64,000 nucleotides of DNA from Bosea vestrisii (GTDB taxonomy: Bacteria > Pseudomonadota > Alphaproteobacteria > Rhizobiales > Beijerinckiaceae), in NCBI RefSeq assembly GCF_030144325.1, contig NZ_CP126307.1, positions 2,790,001 to 2,854,000 of the forward strand, given 5' to 3'. Of this stretch, positions 36,376-45,026 are shown in pieces; position 1 is the first letter of the stretch; each line of letters begins with the position of its first letter. The translations under genes were made by a program, and so were the position numbers. Under the pieces are notes generated by a model. The model did no database searches and had not been told where the DNA came from. It saw only the letters and a list, made by a program, of their open reading frames with translations.

Positions 36376-37132
36376 TTGCCCGGCCAGGATAACCTTGACC
36401 TTTCGGAGCAACGCTCTCTGCGCTTTGCCGAAGCGCGGCAAGCATCTCACCTACGACGCGAACGTGGATCTGAGGTCAAAAATGTCGATCCGACCTGGAA
36501 TGGTGTTGGCATCATCCCCCCGGCCGAGATTGGGAAGCACTTTCTGTGGCGGCTCTCCGTCACCGGCAAGGATCAACTAGAAGTCCTTGGCTGCGACTGA
36601 CCTCTATGGCTCTCCATTCCCGCAGCGGAGGCCCCTTATTCCGGCCGCCACTGAAGAGCGCTGCATCGGCATTCAACCTTACCGCCGGTGGAGTCGTATA
36701 CCGTTGAGCTCTAGGTCTATTCTGGCTGCGGCGCCCCGGAGTGTTGTGGCGAACTCGTCCAGCACGGCTGGCTTCCGAGGTTCCTGGAGGGGGCCCCACA
36801 GCAGCTTGCGCAACTCGACGACGACTGCAGCCGGAAACACGTGAGCTTCGCTCGTCGCTTCCGTTACAGCGGCGGCAAGCCTGCCTTCAATCCACCCGTT
36901 CTGATCGTCCAATACCGCCCCCCGCAGCGTGCACGCGAACGTGCACACTAGCTTAACGAGCGCAGCAGCCAATACCCAGCGAACCGAACCGGGGCGGTTA
37001 TCTCAACCGCGTTGCGCCACAACCGGACATTCAGAACCGGCCTAGAACCGGACATTTAAAGCTCAGCGAACGGGGTGCGCGGGAGGCTTCATGACCAGCG
37101 CGCATGGGCAACGCGTTTCCTTGGTTCGCCCC
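36376..37132. other. Stretch between antitoxin and htpG without a convincing gene
   Basis: About 750 bp. A plus-strand frame at 36376-36600 and a minus-strand frame at 36679-36972 (97 codons, containing AAVVVELRKLLWGPLQEP) are open but unrecognised; the second has more protein-like composition. A short tandem motif, AACCGGACATT, occurs near 37021 and 37048. I regard the stretch as decayed sequence. Confidence 0.35.
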
Positions 37133-39016
37133 TCATCCACCGCCGAAGCTTTTCGTCACCAGCCGGTTTAGCCTTTCGGCAAATGCGTTCGCGTCTACCG
37201 GGCGTTCGCCGTCCAAGATGCGGGCGGTATCGAGGAGGAGGTGTGCGACGTCGTTGCGCAGCGCGCCATCCGCGGCAGCGGCGAGAGCCGCGACCACTGC
37301 ATGACGCGGGTTGACCTCCAGGATCGGCTTAGCCGCGCTGTCGAGGCGGCCGGCAGCATTGAGCAGGCGCTCGAACTGGCGATCGGGTCCCTTGTCGGAC
37401 GCCACAAGGCATACGGCGCTTTCATTGAGCCGATCCGAGGCTCGGATATCCGCAACCTCGTTCGCCAGGGCTTCCTTCATCGATGCAAGCAGAGCGCCGA
37501 CTTCCTCGCTCGTCTCAGCTGAGGGAGACGCCGCGCCGTCCAGCAGCGGGATGAGACCGAGATCGGCGGTACCCTGCGTCACCGACTTGAACGGCTTGCC
37601 CTCGAAGTCAGGTGCGGCCGAGACCCAGAAACCGTCGACCGGATCGGACAGCAGCAGCACCTCGATGCCGCGTGCGCGAAAGCCTTCGAGCTGCGGCGAG
37701 TTGGCGATCCGGCCGGCATCGTCGCCGACGATATAATAGATCGCAGTCTGGTTCGCCTTCAGGGCCGCGACGTAGTCCTTCAGGCTCCTCCAGCCTTCAC
37801 CAGAAGCGGTCGTCCGAAAGCGGGCGAGGTCAAGAAGCTGCGCGCGGCGCTCGAAATCCTCATAGAGCCCTTCCTTGATGACCGCGCCGAAATTCTCCCA
37901 GATCGTCGCGAAGGCCGCGGCATCCTGCTCGGCGAGTTTTGCGAGATCGGATAGAATCCGATTGGTGAGGCCCTTCTTGATCGCGCCTAGCAGCGGGCTC
38001 TCCTGGATCATCTCGCGGGAGACGTTGAGCGGCAGGTCGGCGGTGTCGACCATGCCGCGAACGAAGCGCAGATAGCGCGGCATCAATTCGGCTTCGTCGG
38101 TGATGAAAACGCGCTTCACGTAGAGCTTGATCCGCCCCTTGCGGTCGGCGTCGAAGAGATCGAGCGGGCGTGCGCCTGGCACGAAGGCGAGGGCGGTGTA
38201 GTCATGCCGACCCTCGGCATGGAAATGGATCGTCGCAGCCGGCTCGTCATATTGCCCCGCGACGCTGCGATAGAAATCGGCGTATTCCTCCTTCGAGATA
38301 TCGCTCTTCGGCTTGGTCCAGAGCGCGGCGCCGTCAGCGAGTGTGGCCGGCTCCGCCCCCGGCTTCTCGACGAGCACGATCGGGACCGGCACATGGCGGG
38401 ACTGCTCCTTGACGATGCGCTCCAGCGTCCAGCGCTCGGCATAGCTCTTCGCGTCATCCATCAGAAAGAGCGTCACCCGCGTGCCGCGCGCGGGAGCCTC
38501 TTCCAATGCAACTGGCGCCACCGTGAATTCGCCCTTGCCGTCCGAAGACCAAGTCCAGGCCTCGTCGCTGCCGGCGCGGCGACTGACGACGTCGACCTGG
38601 CTAGCGACCATAAAGGCGGAGTAGAAGCCGACGCCGAACTGCCCGATGAACTGTGCGCTGTCCTTACCCTCGGCGGCTTTGATCCGCTCCATGAAGTTGC
38701 GTGTGCCGGAACGGGCGATAGTGCCGAGCGCCTCGACCATCTCCTCGCGGCTCATGCCGATGCCGTTATCGGAGATGACGAGCCGGCCTGCCTCGACGTC
38801 CGCCGCGATGGCGATTGCGAGCTTAGGCTCTTCGCCGAGCAACTCAGGCTGGGCGATTGCCTCGTAGCGCAGTTTTTCGCAGGCGTCGGCGGCGTTCGAG
38901 ATCAGCTCACGCAGAAATACGTCCCGATCGGAATAGACTGCATGCACCATCATGTGCAGCAGGCGGGAGACGTCGGCTTCGAAGCTGCGGTGCTCGGGTG
39001 TGGCGGTCGTAGTCAT
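37133..39016 (-). CDS. htpG: Hsp90 chaperone HtpG
   Basis: A 627-residue ATP-dependent chaperone with all three Hsp90 domains. The GHKL ATP site is complete: NAADACEKLRYEA, DNGIGMSREEM, GTIARSGT, GQFGVGFYSAFM. The middle domain has the arginine-bearing region RGMVDTADLPLNVSREMIQES that completes the ATPase site. The start at ATG 39016 (MTTTATPEHRSFEADV) agrees with family length; an upstream in-frame ATG adds 29 atypical residues. Its location on an island with groESL and three hsp20 genes suggests an accessory copy for stress survival rather than the sole housekeeping gene. No clear sigma-32 promoter was identified upstream. Confidence 0.97.
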   Translation of the reverse strand: MTTTATPEHRSFEADVSRLLHMMVHAVYSDRDVFLRELISNAADACEKLRYEAIAQPELLGEEPKLAIAIAADVEAGRLVISDNGIGMSREEMVEALGTIARSGTRNFMERIKAAEGKDSAQFIGQFGVGFYSAFMVASQVDVVSRRAGSDEAWTWSSDGKGEFTVAPVALEEAPARGTRVTLFLMDDAKSYAERWTLERIVKEQSRHVPVPIVLVEKPGAEPATLADGAALWTKPKSDISKEEYADFYRSVAGQYDEPAATIHFHAEGRHDYTALAFVPGARPLDLFDADRKGRIKLYVKRVFITDEAELMPRYLRFVRGMVDTADLPLNVSREMIQESPLLGAIKKGLTNRILSDLAKLAEQDAAAFATIWENFGAVIKEGLYEDFERRAQLLDLARFRTTASGEGWRSLKDYVAALKANQTAIYYIVGDDAGRIANSPQLEGFRARGIEVLLLSDPVDGFWVSAAPDFEGKPFKSVTQGTADLGLIPLLDGAASPSAETSEEVGALLASMKEALANEVADIRASDRLNESAVCLVASDKGPDRQFERLLNAAGRLDSAAKPILEVNPRHAVVAALAAAADGALRNDVAHLLLDTARILDGERPVDANAFAERLNRLVTKSFGGG

Positions 39017-39187
39017 TTTGTTTTCTCGGATAGATGGTGCAGCAAGGGGGTTCCGCACAGAATGAAAAAGCTCACGGCCGCGTGTCCAGTCAGCTATCTG
39101 CATCGATGAGTTATTCAGCTATCGCCGGAAGTGGTGACGGCGTGGCCAACGGCTCGACCTCTGAGTAAAGCTCTGTTGTCCAGCCGA

Positions 39188-39454
39188 TCATTCGCTTCCC
39201 GACGTTCGTCTGCTGGATAGCATCCTGATCAACGCGAGAATGGCATTCAATCGCGCGGTGGTGAACTCACCAGCGTCTTGCAACTGTGCCTCTACATGAG
39301 CGGCGACCGTCTGCCATGTTGCCGATCCGTCACGTGTCATGACGGCCAAAAGATTTTCCTTAAGCCCGTATGTCGCGCTGTCCGCATTGGCAATGAGAGC
39401 TTTGAATCGGTCGGTGGCTGATACTTCCTTACAATCCTGCAGCCCATCGGTCAT
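39188..39454 (-). CDS. Small hypothetical protein between htpG and groEL
   Basis: An 88-residue soluble helical protein (MTDGLQDCKEVSATDRFKAL, AHVEAQLQDAGEFTTARLNA), with no family recognised. It lies 171 bp upstream of htpG on the same strand and 156 bp downstream of groEL, so it could be co-transcribed with htpG. Codon use looks coding. Confidence 0.6.
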   Translation of the reverse strand: MTDGLQDCKEVSATDRFKALIANADSATYGLKENLLAVMTRDGSATWQTVAAHVEAQLQDAGEFTTARLNAILALIRMLSSRRTSGSE

Positions 39455-39578
39455 GTCGAATGCCTAATATCCATTAGCTGAATGCGTAGTACTATTGGTC
39501 TGTCCTCGCCTGGGCTCATTGTGATGCGGCGCGAGCCACGTTGAACGAGCGAGCCGCGGAGCTTGGAACACCGAGAAA

Positions 39579-39602
39579 GGGCGCCGCGAAGCCGCGGCGC
39601 CC
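39579..39602 (-). terminator. Terminator of the groESL operon
   Basis: A perfect ten-pair stem GGGCGCCGCG/CGCGGCGCCC with a four-base loop lies 8 bp after the groEL stop. On the minus strand it is followed by TTTC, a short T-tract, so it is a moderately strong intrinsic terminator. Confidence 0.8.
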
Positions 39603-39610
39603 GTAGTGCG

Positions 39611-41236
39611 TCAGTAGTCCATGCCACCGCCAGGCATGGCCGGCGCGGCGTCCTTCTTCGGAAGCTCGGCGATCATCGCCTCGGTGGTGATCAGCAGGCC
39701 AGCGACCGAAGCCGCGTCCTGGATCGCCGTGCGCACGACCTTGGTCGGGTCGATGATGCCGGCCTTGACCAGATCGCCGTAGGTTCCAGTCTGAGCATCG
39801 TAGCCCTGGTTGTAATCGCTCGCCTCCAGCAGCTTGCCGACGATCACGGCGCCGTCATCGCCGGCATTCTCGACGATCTGCTTGGCCGGAGCGGCAATTG
39901 CTTTCCGGACAATCTCGACGCCGGTCTTCTGGTCGTCATTCGCGGGCGTCAAGCCTTCCAGCGTCTTGGTCGCCCTCAGCAGAGCGATGCCGCCGCCCGG
40001 CAGGATGCCTTCTTCCACCGCAGCGCGGGTGGCGTTCAGGGCATCGTCGACGCGGTCCTTCTTCTCCTTGACCTCGACCTCGGTTGCGCCGCCGACGCGG
40101 ATCACCGCGACGCCGCCGGCGAGCTTGGCCAGACGCTCCTGCAGCTTCTCGCGGTCGTAATCCGAGGTGGTCTCCTCGATCTGCGCCTTGATCTGCCCGA
40201 CGCGGGCCTCGATCTCCGTCTTGGAACCGGCGCCATCAACGATCGTGGTGGTCTCCTTTTCGATGCGCACCTTCTTGGCGCGGCCGAGCATGTTGAGCGT
40301 GACATTCTCCAGCTTGATGCCGAGATCCTCGCTGACCGCCGTGCCGCCGGTGAGGATGGCGATATCCTCGAGCATGGCCTTGCGGCGATCGCCGAAGCCC
40401 GGAGCCTTGACGGCCGCGACCTTGAGACCGCCGCGGAGCTTGTTGACGACGAGCGTCGCAAGAGCCTCACCCTCAACGTCCTCGGCGACGATCAGAAGCG
40501 GCTTGCCGGTCTGAACCACGGCTTCCAGCAGTGGCAGCATGGTCTGCAGGCCGGTGAGCTTCTTCTCGTGGATCAGGACGTAGGCGTCTTCCAGCTCCGC
40601 GATCATCTTCTCGGAGTTGGTGACGAAATACGGCGAGAGGTAGCCGCGGTCGAACTGCATGCCCTCAACCACGTCGAGCTCGGTCTCGGCGGTCTTGGCC
40701 TCCTCGACCGTGATGACGCCCTCATTGCCAACCTTCTTCATCGCCTCGGCGATCATCGCGCCAATGGTGCGGTCGCCGTTCGCCGAGATCGTGCCGACCT
40801 GCGCAATCTCGTCCGGGTTGGTGATCTTCTTCGAATGCTCACCCAGCGACTTGGTCACCGCTTCAACGGCAAGATCGATCCCGCGCTTGAGGTCCATAGG
40901 GTTGATGCCGGCAGCGACCGCCTTGGCCCCCTCGCGGACGATGGCCTGGGCGAGAACCGTAGCGGTTGTGGTGCCGTCGCCGGCGGCGTCGTTCTGCTTC
41001 GAGGCGACTTCGCGCACCATCTGGGCGCCCATGTTCTCGAACTTGTCGGCAAGCTCGATTTCCTTGGCGACGGTGACGCCGTCCTTGGTGATGCGCGGAG
41101 CGCCGAACGACTTCTCGATCACGACGTTGCGGCCCTTGGGCCCCAGCGTGACCTTGACCGCGTTCGCCAACGTGTCGACGCCGCGCAGCATCCGCTCGCG
41201 CGCGTCCTGCGAAAACTTCACGTCCTTCGCAGCCAT
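39611..41236 (-). CDS. groEL: Chaperonin GroEL (Hsp60)
   Basis: A 541-residue chaperonin subunit. The N-terminus MAAKDVKFSQDARERML, the ATP-site blocks VTLGPKGRNVVIEKSFGAP and NDAAGDGTTTATVLAQAI, and the Gly/Met-rich tail ending PGGGMDY are all present. It works with GroES, encoded 58 bp upstream in the same transcript. Rhizobiales often have several groESL copies; this island copy is intact. The groES-groEL order on the minus strand is canonical. Confidence 0.98.
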   Translation of the reverse strand: MAAKDVKFSQDARERMLRGVDTLANAVKVTLGPKGRNVVIEKSFGAPRITKDGVTVAKEIELADKFENMGAQMVREVASKQNDAAGDGTTTATVLAQAIVREGAKAVAAGINPMDLKRGIDLAVEAVTKSLGEHSKKITNPDEIAQVGTISANGDRTIGAMIAEAMKKVGNEGVITVEEAKTAETELDVVEGMQFDRGYLSPYFVTNSEKMIAELEDAYVLIHEKKLTGLQTMLPLLEAVVQTGKPLLIVAEDVEGEALATLVVNKLRGGLKVAAVKAPGFGDRRKAMLEDIAILTGGTAVSEDLGIKLENVTLNMLGRAKKVRIEKETTTIVDGAGSKTEIEARVGQIKAQIEETTSDYDREKLQERLAKLAGGVAVIRVGGATEVEVKEKKDRVDDALNATRAAVEEGILPGGGIALLRATKTLEGLTPANDDQKTGVEIVRKAIAAPAKQIVENAGDDGAVIVGKLLEASDYNQGYDAQTGTYGDLVKAGIIDPTKVVRTAIQDAASVAGLLITTEAMIAELPKKDAAPAMPGGGMDY

Positions 41237-41294
41237 GATTCCTCACTCCTTCAGACTTGAGGTTTCAGGTTGATGGTTCAGAAAAAGGGCCCCG

Positions 41295-41609
41295 TCAGGC
41301 GGCCTGCTTGAGGGTCGCGGCCGCTTCGACCACGCCCATGATGTCGCTCTCCTTCATGATCAGGAGATCTTCGCCTTCTATCTTGATCTCGGTGCCGGAC
41401 CATTTGCCGAACAGCACGCGGTCACCGACCTTCACATCGAGTGGGACAAGCGTGCCGTGCTCGTCGCGGCCGCCGGGCCCGACAGCGACGATCTCGCCCT
41501 CCTGCGGCTTCTCCTTGGCCGTATCGGGGATGATGATCCCGCCTTTCGACTTCGCCTCGGCGTCGATGCGCTTGACGACGACGCGGTCGTGCAGTGGCCG
41601 AAACTGCAT
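41295..41609 (-). CDS. groES: Co-chaperonin GroES (Hsp10)
   Basis: A 104-residue lid protein of the GroEL chamber: MQFRPLHDRVVVKRIDAE at the start, the mobile loop KEKPQEGEIVAVGPGG, and the C-terminal KIEGEDLLIMKESDIMGVVE. The start at ATG 41609 follows GGAGGAACTC; starts further upstream (to 41636) are in frame but out of family register. The extra C-terminal EAAATLKQAA is longer than in most GroES. Confidence 0.97.
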   Translation of the reverse strand: MQFRPLHDRVVVKRIDAEAKSKGGIIIPDTAKEKPQEGEIVAVGPGGRDEHGTLVPLDVKVGDRVLFGKWSGTEIKIEGEDLLIMKESDIMGVVEAAATLKQAA

Positions 41610-41746
41610 GAGTTCCTCCATTTCCATTTCAGTCACAATGTCAATGGGCAGCCCGTACGGGTCTCGCGGCGAGGTTCCGCGCGCCCTTAAGGCACCTGCC
41701 CGTGCGATGATTTGGTTTGCCGCATTTTCGCCTTCAAGAGGCTGGC

Positions 41747-41770
41747 AGCACTTTTTTAATCGAGTGCTAA
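41747..41770 (-). promoter_or_regulatory. Degenerate CIRCE element upstream of groESL
   Basis: On the minus strand a perfect left half site TTAGCACTC (41770-41762) is followed by an AT-rich spacer and AGTGCT (41752-41747) in place of GAGTGCTAA. The inverted AGCACT/AGTGCT arms are 10 bp apart instead of the canonical 11. This is where the HrcA repressor would bind, about 140 bp before the groES start. The half-degenerate form suggests weakened HrcA control. Confidence 0.75.
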
Positions 41771-41864
41771 CAGGCTGATAAGGCAGCGCAAATGCAACTT
41801 CTGCCGAGCGGAAGCGTTGGACATGCGCTGCCCTTGCGCAGTGCGATCATGGAGCTTGAAAGGA

Positions 41865-42134
41865 ATGGTTTCACGCGATTTTGCCCGCGAGATCGAGGGC
41901 TACGGGCTGACCACTGCCGGCATTCTTTATCGCTTGCCGGATCATCCTTCGATTCTCCAGGAATATGTCTGGCAGGACTACGACCTGGCGCCGCGCTTTC
42001 CGCAGCTCAACAAGTTTCTGGCCTTCTGGGAAGCCAAGCTCGACGGCAAGCTCTTTCGCATCACCGTAACGCACAAGGATCTGATCGGGCCTGCCGATCT
42101 CAGCGCGATAAACGGCGAATTCCAGCTGCATTGA
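41865..42134 (+). CDS. usg: Usg-family protein
   Basis: An 89-residue protein of the Usg family (conserved pattern EGYGLTTAGILYRLPDHPSI, YVWQDYDLAPRFPQL). Its biochemical role is unknown; the name comes from a gene seen near tryptophan genes. The start at ATG 41865 follows GAAAGGA; an in-frame start at 41817 would add 16 residues outside the family. It is divergent from groESL and shares the CIRCE-bearing intergenic region, so it may be heat-responsive. Confidence 0.88.
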   Translation: MVSRDFAREIEGYGLTTAGILYRLPDHPSILQEYVWQDYDLAPRFPQLNKFLAFWEAKLDGKLFRITVTHKDLIGPADLSAINGEFQLH

Positions 42135-42170
42135 AGGGAAGCAGTCCGGTGGACTGCTTCCTGATCGCGT

Positions 42171-42464
42171 TCACGCGAAATTCTGCGGGCCCGCCCGACG
42201 CCCGCGCGAAATGAAGGCGACATCCGGAGCCAGGATATCCTGCTTCTCGGCAAATGCGGCAAAAACGCCGCGTGCCGTCTCCGCCTCGATGTCGCCGCGC
42301 ACAGCCGCCTGACAGGCCTTCATGGCAAAGCTGTGGGCTGGATCACGTCGTCCCGCGGGCCAATCTGCCAAGAAGAGGTATGCTTCCATCGCGGAGGAGA
42401 TCACGGTTGGCAGCCCGAAGGCGGTCAGCACGATGATTGGCCGCTTAAACTCATCGAGCTTCAT
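42171..42464 (-). CDS. DUF982-family protein
   Basis: A 97-residue protein with the DUF982 pattern: FKRPIIVLTAFGLPTVISSA, then EAYLFLADWPAGRRDPAHSF and a Cys/Ala-rich helix. This small family is abundant in Rhizobiales and of unknown function. A second member is at 51894-52232, about 60% similar by eye. It follows the frameshifted gene at 42451-42850, with which its start overlaps. Confidence 0.85.
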   Translation of the reverse strand: MKLDEFKRPIIVLTAFGLPTVISSAMEAYLFLADWPAGRRDPAHSFAMKACQAAVRGDIEAETARGVFAAFAEKQDILAPDVAFISRGRRAGPQNFA

Positions 42465-42850
42465 CGTGATGCTCCCCGGCCAAGCAGTGGAATGTTGTCA
42501 TCGCCATGTCCTCCCGTGAGGCCGACAGAGTCTGGGAGCCGCGCGACAGGCTTACGACCTCGCGATCTGGGCTGTCACCACGATCGAGTCTGATAAGCGC
42601 GTCCATGACCTCGTCGAATGAGACCGGCTCGGCGGCAAAATCAGGATGCCTCAACTGCGGGCATGAGGTGACCGCGCAGGCATCGGAGGCCCAGGAGGAC
42701 AAGATCGCTCGTCTCTCTCCCGGGGTCAAAGCCCGATCCTCGAGGACATCGCGCGGCCTTCGGTAAAAGCAGCGGCCGCAGCAACCGATCGATCGTCGCG
42801 TCGCCGCATGCGGTTGAGGCAAACGGAACTGGAACATTCGGCTTTGGCAT
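42451..42850 (-). pseudogene. Small Rhizobiales hypothetical gene, frameshifted
   Basis: The N-terminal part (MPKPNVPVPFAS, DATIDRLLRP) is in one frame and the recognisable C-terminal part (RPRDVLEDRALTPGERRAIL, SSWASDACAV) in another, switching near 42765. The family pattern, seen in many Rhizobiales (about 80-110 residues, unknown function), needs both parts joined. The gene is therefore broken or affected by a sequencing indel. Confidence 0.6.
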
Positions 42851-42874
42851 CGCAGGCTCTCCCAATGACTCCTT

Positions 42875-43205
42875 TCAGCGCGAAGAGCTTCCCGACCAAA
42901 AATCTGGGAATATGCTGGCCTGGTTCAAGAGGGCCGCGCAGTCAATTTGAAGTCCGATCGCGGGGCTAGCCGACTCTCGTTCGCGCCGGCCCGTCCGAGC
43001 GTCTTTGCGATGGATGCCGGTACCGGTGAAGGGCGCGAAGCGCCATGCATCTTCATCCTCGGCGATGCGCGCCAAGTCGGCCACGACCTGCGCCAACTTT
43101 TCTCTTTCGGCATGGATTGACGCTTGGCCTGACGGCACGCCACGCGGTCTCCAAAGCGGCCTGCGCCCGAGCAAGATCAATCGGATCCAGTGATGAGAAC
43201 CGCAT
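42875..43205 (-). pseudogene. Small helical protein of an island paralogue family, frameshifted
   Basis: The start MRFSSLDPIDLARAQAALET is followed, after a one-base shift near 43135, by EREKLAQVVADLARIAEDED in another frame. Intact relatives are at 54956-55198 and 54087-54308 and share the DPxDxARAxAAxxxAW opening and a C-terminal IVAS...A-x-DxDLxRR helix. The reading after that region no longer matches the relatives, so a second lesion is likely. Confidence 0.6.
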
Positions 43206-43602
43206 TTTCACCTCCGCATTCTCGACCGCCAGAGATGTGAGGTTGCCCGCCTGAGGCTGCAAGCGCGTGACGCCGGCGCGGCCGGCTTCGAGCGATCGAT
43301 CACCCCTTGAAACCCAATTTTGCCCTTCCTAATTCGTTGTCGCCGGATGCCGCTATCGGATCCTGGCGCGGGAACGACGGTCCGACTCACGAGTGGACCG
43401 AGTTCGGCTCATGTCGCTTCGTAAGGAGGATGTGGTCCGGTGTTTGCTCAAACTCCTCCTACTCGCGCTTCGCGAGTTCATGCGATCGACCGGCTCGGCA
43501 TTTGCCCGGATCGCTTCATCTCGCCTGCCACTGATCGATACGCCTCCGGAGCGCGCAGGTGCGCGCGGCATCATGCCGAGTCATGAAGCGATGGAGGATG
43601 AC
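43206..43602 (+). promoter_or_regulatory. hsp20 promoter/leader region with candidate RNA thermometer
   Basis: This 397 bp stretch has no gene. Its 3' part can fold strongly. ATCGCTTCAT (43510-43519) and ATGAAGCGAT (43583-43592) form a perfect 10 bp inverted repeat that ends directly at the GGAGG ribosome site (43593-43597) of the first hsp20 gene. Between them are CTCCGGAG and GGCAT-c-ATGCC hairpins. A competing stem GTCAT/ATGAC (43580-43584 with 43598-43602) brackets the ribosome site. Multi-hairpin leaders of this kind upstream of rhizobial small heat-shock genes are often ROSE-type RNA thermometers; this is inference. A near-match to the general-stress promoter, GGAAC-N17-GTG, starts at 43371. 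Confidence 0.5.
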
Positions 43603-44031
43603 ATGCTGTTATCGGACTTTGGCCGCATCGGGTTCGACCCATTTCTGGAAATGCGGCGCATGCAACAGGAGATGAACCAGCGCCTGGGTGGTCTGAGGAC
43701 CAACGCCGCTCAGGAGTTTCCGCCAGTCAATCTTTGGCTTAGCGAAAACAGCGTCGCGGTGACTGCAGAGCTGCCTGGGATCGCTCCCGACGATGTCGAT
43801 CTGACCGTGCGTGAGAATACGCTGACATTGAAGGGCGAGCGCAAGTCGCAGGACGAGACTTCCGTCTGGCATCGCCGCGAGCGCCCCAGCGGACGATTCT
43901 CCCGGACGATCCAGCTGCCGTTCCGCGTCGACTCGGAACAGGTGGAGGCGCGCTTTGCCAACGGGCTGCTCGAAGTCGAGCTGCATCGACCGGAGGCGGA
44001 CCGGCCCAGGAAAATCCAGATCAAGGGATGA
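43603..44031 (+). CDS. Small heat-shock protein Hsp20 (first of three)
   Basis: A 142-residue alpha-crystallin-domain holdase. The domain runs from about residue 40 (FPPVNLWLSENSVAVTAELP) to the G-x-L motif ANGLLEVELHRP, with the class A type insert ERRPSGRFSR-like segment (RRERPSGRFSRTIQLPFRV). The start is set at ATG 43603, preceded by GGAGG; in-frame ATGs at 43573 and 43591 lack that spacing. The second hsp20 starts 12 bp after the stop. Confidence 0.94.
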   Translation: MLLSDFGRIGFDPFLEMRRMQQEMNQRLGGLRTNAAQEFPPVNLWLSENSVAVTAELPGIAPDDVDLTVRENTLTLKGERKSQDETSVWHRRERPSGRFSRTIQLPFRVDSEQVEARFANGLLEVELHRPEADRPRKIQIKG

Positions 44032-44043
44032 GTGGAGGCAAAC

Positions 44044-44448
44044 ATGGCTCAAGAACTGCAGACAACCGACCGGCAGGTTCCGAGCAAGCTTGACGGCAGT
44101 GAACCGACCCGCTCGCGCCAAGTATTCGTGCCGCGCGCCGACATCTACGAGACAACGGACCAGGTGGCTCTTCTCGTCGATATGCCCGGGGTCGCTTCGG
44201 ACGGAGTTGATATCACGCTCGAGAAGCGAACGTTGGCGATCCGCGGTTACGCCGCCAACCAGCTGCGCGAAAGCTATCGCCAGATCTACGCCGAGTATGG
44301 CGCGGGAGACTATGAGCGCGTTTTCACGCTGTCTGAGGACATCGACCGCGATGGCATCGAGGCGTCGCAGAAGGATGGCGTCCTGCGCCTGGTCTTGCCC
44401 AAGGCAGCGCCGGCCAAGGCTCGCAAGATCGAGCTGAAGACGGCTTAG
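44044..44448 (+). CDS. Small heat-shock protein Hsp20 (second of three)
   Basis: A 134-residue alpha-crystallin protein: FVPRADIYETTDQVALLVDM at the start of the domain, EYGAGDYERVFTLSEDID in the middle and KDGVLRLVLPKAAPAKARKI at the end. The I-x-I tail is KIEL. The start at ATG 44044 follows GGAGG; GTG 44032 is also in frame. Different lengths and sequences of the three Hsp20 proteins suggest specialised oligomers rather than recent duplication. Confidence 0.94.
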   Translation: MAQELQTTDRQVPSKLDGSEPTRSRQVFVPRADIYETTDQVALLVDMPGVASDGVDITLEKRTLAIRGYAANQLRESYRQIYAEYGAGDYERVFTLSEDIDRDGIEASQKDGVLRLVLPKAAPAKARKIELKTA

Positions 44449-44474
44449 GCCCATGCACCACAAGGAGGTTGACG

Positions 44475-44975
44475 ATGCCAATCAGAGACCTGATCCCCTG
44501 GGGTAGCAACAAGGGGAGCGAAATCGCGAAGCGGGAGGAGGACAACCCTGTCTTCTCCCTCCAGCGTGATGTGAACCGGATTTTCGATGATTTCTGGAAG
44601 CGGTTCGATCAGCCGTTCGGGGTTTTCGGACGCTGGGCTCCTGACGGGCCCAAAGCCGACGTTACCGAGACGGGAAGCGCACTGGAGATCTCGATTGAAC
44701 TTCCGGGCATCGACCAGAGTGAGATCGATATTTCGCTCACCAACAATGCCCTCACCGTCAAAGGCGAGAAGACGAGTGAACGCGAGGAAAGCGATCGAGG
44801 CTATCACCTCTCGGAACGCGCTTATGGTTCGTTCTACCGCTCGATCCCGTTGCCGGGCGGCGTCGACACGGACAAGGTCAGCGCCCAATTCAAAAATGGC
44901 GTCCTAACCGTAACGCTTCCGAAGACACAAGAGGCGCTGACTCAGGTGAAAAAGATTACGGTCAAGGCGAGCTAG
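44475..44975 (+). CDS. Small heat-shock protein Hsp20 (third of three)
   Basis: A 166-residue Hsp20 with a longer N-terminal arm (MPIRDLIPWGSNKGSEIAKR, then VNRIFDDFWKRFDQPFG). The alpha-crystallin domain begins at PKADVTETGSALEISIELPG and ends with the G-x-L motif KNGVLTVTLPKT. It follows AAGGAGG and is 26 bp after the second hsp20, then a strong terminator, so the three form one operon (43603-44975). Confidence 0.95.
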   Translation: MPIRDLIPWGSNKGSEIAKREEDNPVFSLQRDVNRIFDDFWKRFDQPFGVFGRWAPDGPKADVTETGSALEISIELPGIDQSEIDISLTNNALTVKGEKTSEREESDRGYHLSERAYGSFYRSIPLPGGVDTDKVSAQFKNGVLTVTLPKTQEALTQVKKITVKAS

Positions 44976-44990
44976 GCTAGCCCAACCAAT

Positions 44991-45026
44991 GATGCGGCGG
45001 GCACAAGTTCCGCCGCATCTGTTTTT
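44991..45026 (+). terminator. Terminator of the hsp20 operon
   Basis: A ten-pair stem GATGCGGCGG/CCGCCGCATC with a nine-base loop is followed by TGTTTTT. It lies 15 bp after the third hsp20 stop. Confidence 0.92.

Noticed and set aside
39563..41260. Long plus-strand open frame (about 565 codons) opposite groEL
   Set aside because: Antisense shadow of groEL; composition is not protein-like and there is no family resemblance.
43371..43395. GGAAC-N17-GTG upstream of the hsp20 operon as an EcfG promoter
   Set aside because: One mismatch in the -10 and over 200 bp from the start codon; noted only as a near-match.
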